Shown here in pieces: positions 1-5,710 of a stretch of 7,237 nucleotides of DNA; position 1 is the stretch's first letter; each line of letters starts with the position of its first letter. The notes beneath the pieces were generated by a model that searched no databases, was not told the DNA's origin, and saw only the letters and a program-made list of their open reading frames with translations. The stretch comes from Candidatus Aminicenantota bacterium (GTDB lineage Bacteria; Acidobacteriota; Aminicenantia; Aminicenantales; Saccharicenantaceae), in contig DSDX01000103.1 of assembly GCA_011048485.1 (NCBI GenBank), positions 1-7,237 on the forward strand, given 5' to 3'. The position numbers and the translations under genes were made by a program.

Positions 1-930
<930 letters not shown>

Positions 931-941
931 GTCCTTCGGTG

Positions 942-965
942 GGCCCCCCTTCCAGCACGGGGGCC
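942..965 (+). terminator. GC-rich inverted repeat after clpB, possible terminator
   Basis: A perfect 7-bp stem, GGCCCCC (942-948) with GGGGGCC (959-965), and a 10-nt loop begin 11 bases after the clpB stop. The position suits a transcription end. No T-run follows (the next bases are TTGGAGCG), so it is not a canonical intrinsic terminator and may be an RNA 3' stabiliser or chance. Confidence 0.35.
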
Positions 966-1072
966 TTGGAGCGACACCCGCCGCCGCTTCACGATGAGCC
1001 GCCCGGAGATGGGAGTTCAGGCCTTATTTCGACATAATAGAGAGAACGTATTCCATTTCGGAGATAGCAGTC

Positions 1073-2377
1073 ATGTCCAAGAGAACATCGGTCCTGGCTC
1101 TTACGGCACTTCTGGCCTTGACATCCTTCGCCTCGGCCAACGGGCTCAACCTCAACGGCCTGGGGACGCGGGCCCAGTCCATGGGCGGGGCCTTCGTCGG
1201 CGTCGCCGACGACTTCAGCGCCGTTTTTTGGAACCCGGCCGGCGCGGCCGCGTTCCGGCAGACGACTTTCGGCTTCTGCGCCGTCGACCTCATCCCCAAG
1301 GCGACTTATCGTTTCGAGTACGAGATCAGCATCCCCGAGATCAATCCCCTTATAGACGCCACGACCCAGGTCTCCCATTATCTCGGCTTCCTGGGGGCCT
1401 ATTACAAGCCCATCGGCCCGAAGATCGTCGTCGGTTTGGGCATCGGCACGCCGTCGGGTTTCGGGACCCTGTGGGACGGCGACGACTTCTTAGACCTCAC
1501 GGGCGGCACGCCCTTCGACCGGTCGAGCAAGGTCGGGCTCTTCTCCATCTCACCGCTCGTCGCGGTGAGCGTCAACGAGTGGCTGTCCGTCGGCGCGACC
1601 CTCAACATCAACCACGGGATCTTCAGCCTCAAGAGGCCGGGGGGAAACGCCTCCATCGAGCCCGGGCAGATGGTCGATCTCGGTCAATACGAAGAGAACA
1701 TGAACGGCTGGGGGTTCGGGGCCACGTTCGGGATCATGGCCAGGCCTATCGAGGCGCTCAGCGTGGGCCTGACCGTCCGGACGCCGTCGACCATCTCCTT
1801 CGAGGGCTTGGCCCGCTTATCCTATCTTCCCCTCCACGACCTCCCCGGGACATCCGATCTCGAGCGCAAGATCACGTGGCCGCTCTGGATCGCGGGCGGC
1901 GTGTCGTTCCGCCCAGTCGATCGCCTTCTCCTGAGCGCCGACGTCCATTGGACCCAGTGGTCCAAGATCGACCGTCTCACGACCGACTACCTCGATCCGT
2001 TCTGGGCGGATCTCTTCACGACGGGCGGCATCGACAGTTCCTCGATGCGCCTTTCCTGGGAAAACGCGCTCCAGGTCCGTTTCGGCGCGGAGTATGCGCT
2101 GAACCCGACGATGTCGATCAGGGCCGGCTACACCCGCGATCCGGCCCCCGGCCCCGATTCGACTCTCAATGTCCTCCTGCCGACCTTCACTTTCAATGCG
2201 TTCTCCGCCGGCGTCGGCAAGACGATCGGGAATCTCCAGTTGGACTTCGGGTTGGAATATCTGGCCGGCCAAGAGAGGACGCCGATGCCTGATTTTTGGT
2301 TGGACATCTTGCAGGGCTTCGGCACCTACGATATGAACATCGTCGTCCCGTCCATCTCGATCCAGTACAGGTTCTGA
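1073..2377 (+). CDS. OmpP1/FadL-family outer-membrane transport protein
   Basis: Predicted outer-membrane beta-barrel of the OMPP1/FadL/TodX family, which moves long-chain fatty acids or other hydrophobic compounds across the outer membrane; the substrate here is unknown. The 434-residue length is normal for the family. Residues 1-22 form a signal peptide with a basic start (MSKR), a hydrophobic core and an ASA cleavage site before NGLNLNGLG. The next segment, with RAQSMGGAFVGVADD and VFWNPAG, is the characteristic FadL N-terminal plug region. The rest alternates as amphipathic strands, and the chain ends in SISIQYRF, with the terminal Phe used by the barrel-assembly machinery. The chosen ATG has a GGAG (1060-1063) 9 bases upstream. 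A different frame stays open across most of the gene but is Arg/Pro-rich with no recognisable motif. It appears to be a single-gene unit, since clpB ends 142 bp upstream and the tRNA downstream is on the other strand. Confidence 0.9.
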   Translation: MSKRTSVLALTALLALTSFASANGLNLNGLGTRAQSMGGAFVGVADDFSAVFWNPAGAAAFRQTTFGFCAVDLIPKATYRFEYEISIPEINPLIDATTQVSHYLGFLGAYYKPIGPKIVVGLGIGTPSGFGTLWDGDDFLDLTGGTPFDRSSKVGLFSISPLVAVSVNEWLSVGATLNINHGIFSLKRPGGNASIEPGQMVDLGQYEENMNGWGFGATFGIMARPIEALSVGLTVRTPSTISFEGLARLSYLPLHDLPGTSDLERKITWPLWIAGGVSFRPVDRLLLSADVHWTQWSKIDRLTTDYLDPFWADLFTTGGIDSSSMRLSWENALQVRFGAEYALNPTMSIRAGYTRDPAPGPDSTLNVLLPTFTFNAFSAGVGKTIGNLQLDFGLEYLAGQERTPMPDFWLDILQGFGTYDMNIVVPSISIQYRF

Positions 2378-2430
2378 TCGGCCCGACGGCCGAAGCGCCG
2401 AAGAGTCTTAAGCGGGACCGTCGAGGGTCC
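2378..2430 (+). terminator. weak hairpins after the FadL-like gene
   Basis: Immediately after the stop codon, TCGGCC (2378-2383) pairs with GGCCGA (2388-2393), and further on GGACC (2415-2419) pairs with GGTCC (2426-2430). Neither is followed directly by a T-run; the nearest T-rich stretch is ATTTCTTTG at 2442-2450. This may be a transcription end for the convergent FadL gene, but the support is only positional. Confidence 0.25.
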
Positions 2431-2506
2431 GGGTCGCGGGGATTTCTTTGATCTCGATCTCAGACCGCAGCACGACCCGCGCGCTTCCAGGGGGGAAAAG
2501 GAAAAA

Positions 2507-2579
2507 TGGCTAGGGACGGAATTGAACCGCCGACGCAAGGATTTTCAGTCCTTCGCTCTACCAACTGAGCTACCTAGCC
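2507..2579 (-). tRNA. tRNA-Phe (anticodon GAA)
   Basis: Read on the minus strand, the 73-nt gene folds into a complete cloverleaf: acceptor GGCTAGG/CCTAGCC, D-stem GCTC/GAGC with loop AGTTGGTA, anticodon stem AAGGA/TCCTT with loop CTGAAAA (anticodon GAA), a five-base variable loop GCGTC, T-stem GGCGG/CCGTC (one G-T pair) with loop TTCAATT, and discriminator A. The CCA end is not encoded; after the discriminator comes TTTTTCCTTTT, which probably terminates transcription, so a CCA-adding enzyme is needed. It has its own promoter and a hairpin-bearing leader of about 28 nt that RNase P would remove. The 5' end of this gene is repeated as a stub at 4843-4858. Confidence 0.97.
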
Positions 2580-2587
2580 ATCGACTC

Positions 2588-2603
2588 TCCGGCGACCGCC
2601 GGA
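2588..2603 (-). promoter_or_regulatory. hairpin in the tRNA-Phe leader
   Basis: Between the promoter and the mature tRNA 5' end, TCCGGCG and CGCCGGA flank two bases. With the outer U-A and U-G pairs, the RNA stem extends to nine pairs. The same hairpin exists in the right repeat copy (4868-4885) with only pairing-compatible or loop changes. It may shape 5' processing or early transcription; that role is inferred. Confidence 0.6.
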
Positions 2604-2613
2604 AAGCGCGATT

Positions 2614-2642
2614 AGTATAGCCAGTCGGCCCCCTAAAGTCAA
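2614..2642 (-). promoter_or_regulatory. sigma-70 promoter of tRNA-Phe
   Basis: On the minus strand, -35 TTGACT (2637-2642) and -10 TATACT (2614-2619) are separated by exactly 17 bp. Transcription would start near 2607, giving a leader of about 28 nt before the mature tRNA. Both hexamers are one base from consensus, as expected for a strong stable-RNA promoter. Confidence 0.88.
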
Positions 2643-2666
2643 TATTTCGCCCCCTTCCATCGATGG

Positions 2667-2697
2667 CTAACAGGGTGTTTTGAGAGGGGATGCGGCC
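2667..2697 (-). pseudogene. nine-codon fossil tail of the small helical gene found intact at 4948-5316
   Basis: On the minus strand this reads AASPLKTPC followed by TAG. It lines up codon for codon with the end of the intact gene at 4948-4974 (AASPLETPR, TAG) inside the right repeat. Two of nine codons change the amino acid and two are silent. Upstream of 2697 the sequence is unrelated, so only the tail was copied or kept. It is not translated as part of any visible gene. Confidence 0.55.
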
Positions 2698-2737
2698 GAT
2701 GGGGAGGAGAGCGAGGGACTTCGGCTGGGGCTTGCGA

Positions 2738-3043
2738 TCAGGCCTGCACGGACTGAGGTGAGTACGGCCTGATCTTCTTCAAGTCCTTCTCCATCTCCCG
2801 CTTCTTCTGCTCCAGGTCATAGTGGGCCTGGAGGTTGAGCCAGAACTCCGGCGAGTTGCCGAAGAAGCGCGCCAAGCGAAGCGCGGTCGCCGCCGTGATG
2901 CTGCGCTTGCCCCGGATGATCTCGCTGATCCTCGTTTGGTCGATGTTCGCCCCCTTCGAAAGCCGATAAGCCGAGATGCCCATAGGCTTGAGGAAATCCT
3001 CGGAGAGGATCTCTCCGGGGTGGATATTCGGGATCCTGTTCAT
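2738..3043 (-). CDS. higA: HigA-family antitoxin (HTH XRE-type)
   Basis: DNA-binding antitoxin expected to neutralise the HigB-like toxin and repress the operon. The 101-residue protein opens with NRIPNIHPGEIL, the signature of the VapI/HigA family, followed by a helix-turn-helix at about residues 24-50 (SAYRLSKGANIDQTRISEII, then RGKRSIT) and FFGNSPEFWLNLQAHYDLE at about 60-78. The charged C-terminal tail (KKREMEKDLKK) is typical of the longer HigA forms. The ATG is preceded by AGGAG about seven bases upstream and lies 12 bp after the toxin stop, so the gene order is toxin first, as is usual for higBA. It is cotranscribed from the promoter at 3347-3375. It ends about 40 bp from the left repeat. 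All core elements are present and the assignment is strong. Confidence 0.93.
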   Translation of the reverse strand: MNRIPNIHPGEILSEDFLKPMGISAYRLSKGANIDQTRISEIIRGKRSITAATALRLARFFGNSPEFWLNLQAHYDLEQKKREMEKDLKKIRPYSPQSVQA

Positions 3044-3055
3044 CGTCCGCTCCTT

Positions 3056-3340
3056 TTAGTCATGATAGTCCGTGATCTCGACGTTGGCCGCGTTACCGCT
3101 CCGCCATTCGAAACAGATCCTCCATTGGTCGTTGATCGAGATGCTCCACTGGCCTTTGCGGTCGCCCGACAAAGCATGAAGCCGGTTCCCCGGCGGGACC
3201 CTGAGGTCTTCGAGGCTGATGGCCGCATGGAGGACGAGGAGCCTGCGTTTGGCCGTGCGCAGGATGTCGGGCGGGAACCGTCTGGAAACCTCTCCTTCCC
3301 ATATCCTCTCGGTCTCCTTGTCCCTGAACGACACGATCAC
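3056..3340 (-). CDS. higB: HigB-family toxin (RelE/ParE fold, ribosome-dependent mRNA endonuclease)
   Basis: Toxin of a type II system; HigB enzymes cleave mRNA in the ribosomal A site. The 94-residue protein has the family blocks NRLHALSGDRKGQWSISI (52-69) and NDQWRICFEW (70-79), and it ends EITDYHD. Known HigB active sites use a His and Lys in the middle and an Asp-Tyr-His near the C-terminus. Here the likely equivalents are H55, K62 and D91-Y92-H93, so the toxin looks catalytically complete; the exact correspondence is from memory of the family. The length is normal. Its stop lies 12 bp before the antitoxin start. The promoter upstream is AT-rich with nested inverted repeats, fitting autoregulation by HigA. 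Confidence 0.92.
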   Translation of the reverse strand: MIVSFRDKETERIWEGEVSRRFPPDILRTAKRRLLVLHAAISLEDLRVPPGNRLHALSGDRKGQWSISINDQWRICFEWRSGNAANVEITDYHD

Positions 3341-3346
3341 CCGACT

Positions 3347-3375
3347 ATGCTATTACAACAGAATAGTATTGTCAA
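3347..3375 (-). promoter_or_regulatory. higBA promoter
   Basis: On the minus strand a perfect -35 TTGACA (3370-3375) is followed after 17 bp by TAGCAT (3347-3352), four of six matches to the -10 consensus. It is the most AT-rich stretch in the neighbourhood and lies just upstream of the toxin start at 3340. The predicted transcript would have a very short leader. Confidence 0.65.
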
Positions 3376-3383
3376 GCAATATT
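3350..3383. promoter_or_regulatory. candidate HigA operators: two inverted repeats over the higBA promoter
   Basis: CTATT (3350-3354) and AATAG (3362-3366) flank seven bases within the -10/spacer region; extending the arms to nine bases gives 7/9 pairing. A second repeat, AGTATTG (3365-3371) and CAATATT (3377-3383) around five bases, covers the -35 box with 6/7 pairing. Two adjacent palindromes over a promoter are what a dimeric HTH antitoxin would bind. Binding is inferred, not shown. Confidence 0.5.
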
Positions 3384-3507
3384 ACGGCGGGTACGGAATG
3401 GCGCGGACTTTGGATTGAGCAGGGTCTACAGCGGCGCTCGAGCTTCGCGGGATCCTGAGGGCGATACGAAAGAGGTCTAATTCGCTGCCGTGAAGAGGCT
3501 GGGGGGT

Positions 3508-4620
3508 TCAGAGCCCGACGAGTCGGCACTTCCTGATCACGATGAGACCGTCGCTGGTTTCCTCCTTAAAATAGGCGCACCCCCCAGCGATCGTCATGCG
3601 GACTCTGGCCGGCTTGCCATCCACGTTCTTAATCAAGGATTGTAGATAGAAGTTGTCAATATATCTCCCCTCAGCGTCAAAGACATCGAAGAGGATGCCT
3701 TTCTCATCTGTGACGGTCCATGTTTGGACCCAGAGCCGGCCATCCACGATGTGAAGAGCGTAGATGTCCGGCCAGAAATCAGGGGCAACGGGGCCGCTTC
3801 CGCGGGAGGAGGAGATCCCGCCGGTTCCGGTCCTTTTCTGCCGCGCATACGGCCGCCGGAAACGAAGGACAACCGCCTTCTTGTCCCTGACGAAATTCTC
3901 GATCAGATATCCGGGTGAAGAGTTCAGGAAGAGGGAGTTGCCATTGAGAGCGACAACTTGAAGCTGATTCCAGCTCGTCCAGCTGATCGTCCCCCCCGCT
4001 TCGACTTCCAAAAAGGCGGAGATCGAAAAGGACCCAATCCTCTCTTGGGAAGTGCCGTCCGGGGTGATCGCGACGATATCCCAGGGCACGTCGATAAGCC
4101 CTGTTCCGCCCGACGGATCAGGCCGGCCTGGCCCAGAGAGCAACAGGTTCGCGGAATCAGCCCAGATAAATCTCCCGGCAGGGGTGCCGCCGCGGAGCGG
4201 GAGTTCCTTAATAAGGTTCCCTTCAAAGTCGAAAATGAGGATCTTCGCCGGATTGCCTCTGAGGTATAACCGGTCTGGGGATACCCAAGTGTCGGTCAGA
4301 GACGTCAATTCCCCAGGACCTTGGCCTTTTTCAAAGAGATTCCGGACGAAGCGGCCTTTGGGATCGAACAGGAGGGCCTGCTCTTGGCCGTCCCTGAAGA
4401 AAATGTCGCCTCTCGGCGAAACGCGAATTGAGCTGGGGTTCTTGAAGAAGTACCCCTCTCCCGTATCCTCTATCCGCAATTCTTCTTTCAGGGTGACGAT
4501 CCGGCCGGCGTTCGCCGCCATCGGCGTGGCCGGATTCTCGACGATCTGGCCGAATCCTAAAGCACACTCCGAGAGCAAGCCCATGAGAGTGATCAGGCTG
4601 GTCCCAAGCCCTTTCTTCAT
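3508..4620 (-). CDS. secreted 6-bladed beta-propeller protein (NHL-like)
   Basis: The 370-residue protein has an N-terminal signal (MKKGLG, then a hydrophobic stretch to about residue 21, cleavage near ALGFGQ) and is predicted to act outside the cytoplasm. The body has propeller-like strand repeats: NPSSIRVSPRGDIFFRDGQE (61-80), ALLFDPKGRFVRNL (82-95), GQGPGE (99-104), LYLRGNPAKILIFDFEGNLI (118-137) and IVAITPDGT (182-190). The G-x-GPGE motif after a DPKG strand is characteristic of the 6-bladed beta-propeller family resembling PF17170. The ligand or partner is unknown, and no catalytic motif is visible. The ATG follows a weak AGGGG site and a good promoter at 4656-4684, so it is its own transcription unit. 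It shares the repeat-flanked block with higBA but ends 167 bp upstream of the toxin start, with that operon's promoter in between. Confidence 0.85.
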   Translation of the reverse strand: MKKGLGTSLITLMGLLSECALGFGQIVENPATPMAANAGRIVTLKEELRIEDTGEGYFFKNPSSIRVSPRGDIFFRDGQEQALLFDPKGRFVRNLFEKGQGPGELTSLTDTWVSPDRLYLRGNPAKILIFDFEGNLIKELPLRGGTPAGRFIWADSANLLLSGPGRPDPSGGTGLIDVPWDIVAITPDGTSQERIGSFSISAFLEVEAGGTISWTSWNQLQVVALNGNSLFLNSSPGYLIENFVRDKKAVVLRFRRPYARQKRTGTGGISSSRGSGPVAPDFWPDIYALHIVDGRLWVQTWTVTDEKGILFDVFDAEGRYIDNFYLQSLIKNVDGKPARVRMTIAGGCAYFKEETSDGLIVIRKCRLVGL

Positions 4621-4655
4621 TAGCAGCCCCTTCGCGATGGAACGGCCATGAGGTC

Positions 4656-4684
4656 ATGATAGGTCCAGCGGGCAACCGAATCAA
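4656..4684 (-). promoter_or_regulatory. promoter of the beta-propeller gene
   Basis: On the minus strand, TTGATT (4679-4684) and TATCAT (4656-4661) are spaced 17 bp apart. Transcription would start around 4649, about 29 nt before the ATG at 4620. Two tandem short repeats lie 26-72 bp upstream of the -35 box. Confidence 0.6.
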
Positions 4685-4709
4685 CTCTCTTAAAAGGAAG
4701 AAAATGCGC

Positions 4710-4730
4710 CTTGACCAAATCTTGACCAAA
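4710..4730. repeat. tandem 10-bp repeat CTTGACCAAA x2
   Basis: CTTGACCAAA occurs at 4710-4719 and again at 4721-4730, one base apart, giving an 11-bp period (one DNA helical turn). It sits upstream of the propeller promoter and may be a regulator-binding site. The function is unproven. Confidence 0.6.
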
Positions 4731-4737
4731 CCAATGG

Positions 4738-4756
4738 AAAATCCAGTAAAATCCAG
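4738..4756. repeat. tandem 9-bp repeat AAAATCCAG x2
   Basis: AAAATCCAG occurs at 4738-4746 and 4748-4756, with a 10-bp period, only seven bases from the preceding tandem repeat. The two pairs differ in sequence but share the near-helical spacing. They lie in the 158-bp gene-free stretch between the propeller promoter and the right repeat, where I see no gene. Confidence 0.55.
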
Positions 4757-4829
4757 GACGAGGCAATACGCACCGATAAACGGTTTCTCCCTGGAAAATG
4801 AGGTTTTTCGGGGCTTCTATGGGGAGGGC

Positions 4830-4888
4830 AAAAAAGTCGCCGACTGAGCTACCTAGCCATCGCGGCCTTCCGGCGGCCGCCGGAAAGC
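4830..4888 (-). ncRNA. hypothetical short RNA from an orphan tRNA promoter (leader hairpin plus tRNA stub)
   Basis: If the promoter at 4895-4923 fires, transcription starts near 4888 and reads the GC-rich hairpin (4868-4885), a 16-nt tRNA-Phe stub (from 4858), then AGTC-GGC-GACT (4845-4835) running into T's (4835-4830). The product would be about 58 nt. The 4-bp terminator stem is weak, but the T-run is clean. It is not a functional tRNA, because the anticodon arm, T arm and 3' acceptor strand are absent. This is a prediction from layout only and could equally be a decaying duplicate. Confidence 0.3.
4868..4885 (-). promoter_or_regulatory. leader hairpin, right copy
   Basis: A perfect 18-bp palindrome (TTCCGGCGG and its complement) sits at the same place as the tRNA-Phe leader hairpin. 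Relative to the left copy, the stem pairs are kept: the differences are in the loop (C for T) and in outer pairs that remain U-A or U-G. Confidence 0.6.
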
Positions 4889-4894
4889 GCGACC

Positions 4895-4923
4895 AGTATA
4901 ATAATTCGCACCTCCAAAGTCAA
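4895..4923 (-). promoter_or_regulatory. orphan sigma-70 promoter in the right repeat
   Basis: TTGACT (4918-4923), a 17-bp spacer and TATACT (4895-4900) on the minus strand are identical in both hexamers and spacing to the tRNA-Phe promoter, although the spacer itself matches at only 9 of 17 positions. It lies 25 bp beyond the stop of the small helical gene and points toward the tRNA stub. Confidence 0.75.
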
Positions 4924-4947
4924 CATTCTGCCCCCTGCTGTCGCCAG

Positions 4948-5316
4948 CTAACGGGGTGTTTCGAGCGGAGATGCGGCCTTGTGCCTCTGCAATGATGCGG
5001 CATAGCCGAAGGCGTAGAAATACGCGCGCCATGCCTTCTCCGTCGAGCCGTAGGCGTTTGCGCCGAGAAAATGATCCAGGAGCGCCTCGCGCAAACGGGT
5101 CATCTCTTTGAGCCGGTGCCGATGCCGGGGATCGGCGATCGTCAATCCCAGAAGCTCGAGAGCCCGGAGGAGCGCCAGGCGGCTGTATTCCGTGTTCTTT
5201 TTCCCGAGCCAGGTGAGGGCCCTTTCGACTTCGCTGCCGACGTTGGCCAGCTGTTCGACGAGCGAAAGCTGGGTCCATCGGCCGGCCGCGAGGGTTGGAT
5301 GCTGAGCGTCCGTCAT
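4948..5316 (-). CDS. small helical protein, partner of the DUF5674-like protein
   Basis: The 122-residue protein has no name I can give with certainty; I have an impression of similar proteins recurring next to DUF5674 genes, from memory only. It is rich in predicted helices: LSLVEQLANVGSEVERALTW (18-36), YSRLALLRALELLGLTIAD (44-62), HRLKEMTRLREALLDHF (67-83) and KAWRAYFYAFGYAASLQRH (94-112). No signal peptide or membrane segment is evident. R76-x5-H82 fits the RX4-6H spacing of HEPN ribonucleases, but such a short motif can occur by chance. Its ATG overlaps the upstream stop as ATGA (5313-5316) with no separate strong ribosome site, implying translational coupling. Its last nine codons lie in the right repeat and are duplicated at 2667-2696. 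A role in a toxin-antitoxin-like pair is a hypothesis only. Confidence 0.75.
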   Translation of the reverse strand: MTDAQHPTLAAGRWTQLSLVEQLANVGSEVERALTWLGKKNTEYSRLALLRALELLGLTIADPRHRHRLKEMTRLREALLDHFLGANAYGSTEKAWRAYFYAFGYAASLQRHKAASPLETPR

Positions 5317-5651
5317 TTCATCAACCCGGCGACGATCTGGATGATCCGTTCGCGGACCTTGGGATCATCGACACCGCGGGAGCGGTTTCCTTGCGAGGGA
5401 CGGATATTGATCATCGAGTCGAACTCGATGCGGTCGGGCCCCTCCAATTCCGGGTAGATATTGATCCCCCAGAGGCTTTCCTGACGGGATCCGCTCTCCA
5501 GGAGCAGAGCTTCCTCGTCAGCGTGGAGCTCGCCGTCCAGGGCCATGATCCGCCGCTCCACATCCACCACGGCCTTGACCAGGTTGCCGAACAGGCCTTC
5601 GGCCATCGTCTTGAGTTCGTCCAGGGTGATCGGACTATCGACAATCCTCAT
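5313..5651 (-). CDS. DUF5674-like conserved protein
   Basis: The 112-residue cytosolic protein (no signal or membrane segment) starts MRIVDSPITLDELKTMAEG. The central block VKAVVDVERRIMALDGELHA followed by DEEALLLESGSRQESLWGINIYP, then IEFDSMINIRPSQGNRSRGV, is very characteristic and matches my memory of DUF5674, whose function is unknown. Conserved-looking acidic residues (D49, E51, D55, E56, E57), H53 and the basic NRSRG patch could form an active or binding site. It is the first gene of a two-gene operon with a 4-bp ATGA overlap to the helical partner. No Shine-Dalgarno site is visible; instead TATAGT ends six bases before the ATG, suggesting leaderless mRNA. Upstream ATGs are blocked by an in-frame TAG. 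The coding call is firm; the family name is from recall. Confidence 0.8.
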   Translation of the reverse strand: MRIVDSPITLDELKTMAEGLFGNLVKAVVDVERRIMALDGELHADEEALLLESGSRQESLWGINIYPELEGPDRIEFDSMINIRPSQGNRSRGVDDPKVRERIIQIVAGLMK

Positions 5652-5657
5652 AACTCG

Positions 5658-5663
5658 ACTATA
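5658..5663 (-). promoter_or_regulatory. -10 element placed for a leaderless DUF5674 transcript
   Basis: TATAGT on the minus strand ends six bases before the start codon at 5651, so initiation would fall at or next to the A of the ATG. The -35 position (5681-5686, TTTTCG) is poor. The lack of any ribosome-binding sequence before this ATG supports the leaderless reading. Confidence 0.45.
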
Positions 5664-5710
5664 CCATAGGTCATCGAGGGCGAAAAGGACAGAACCTCAT
5701 TAGAGCTCTT

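Larger units (their letters stand above)
2564..2697. repeat. left copy of a 135-bp diverged direct repeat (tRNA 5' end, promoter, gene tail)
   Basis: This aligns with 4843-4978 over its whole length with one 2-nt indel. The first 20 bases (2564-2583) are identical, and the last 87 (2611-2697) align without gaps at 64/87. Overall identity is about 79% by hand count, and many differences are transitions. On the minus strand it carries, in order, a nine-codon gene tail, the tRNA-Phe promoter, the leader hairpin and the first 16 nt of tRNA-Phe. Homology stops sharply at 2697/4978, and on the tRNA side at 2564/4843. Confidence 0.88.
4843..4978. repeat. right copy of the 135-bp diverged direct repeat
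   Basis: Partner of 2564-2697. On the minus strand it holds the last nine codons and stop of the intact small helical gene, an intact promoter, the leader hairpin and the first 16 nt of tRNA-Phe (GGCTAGGTAGCTCAGT). After these, homology to the tRNA stops, apart from a shared CGCCGAC that also occurs within the tRNA gene at 2528-2534. That sharing would fit an internal deletion of a once complete tRNA copy. Confidence 0.88.

Noticed and set aside
1028..1054. A promoter for the FadL-like gene using CATAAT or TATTCC.
   Set aside because: No acceptable -35 hexamer at 16-18 bp from either candidate.
994..2292. A 432-codon open frame overlapping the FadL-like gene on the same strand.
   Set aside because: It is Arg/Pro-rich with no motif or signal, while the overlapping frame has a signal peptide, FadL motifs and a terminal Phe.
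2822..3418. A 198-codon plus-strand open frame across higA and higB.
   Set aside because: The minus-strand genes have clear HigA and HigB signatures, ribosome sites and a promoter; this frame has none.
4052..4651. A 199-codon plus-strand open frame antisense to the propeller gene.
   Set aside because: The minus-strand frame has a signal peptide, propeller motifs and a matching promoter.
4843..4858. A second tRNA-Phe gene in the right repeat.
   Set aside because: Only the 5' acceptor strand and part of the D arm are present; no anticodon arm, T arm or 3' acceptor strand follows.
2564..4978. The repeat pair as a CRISPR array or insertion-sequence ends.
   Set aside because: Only two diverged direct copies 2.3 kb apart, no spacer periodicity, no inverted termini and no transposase.
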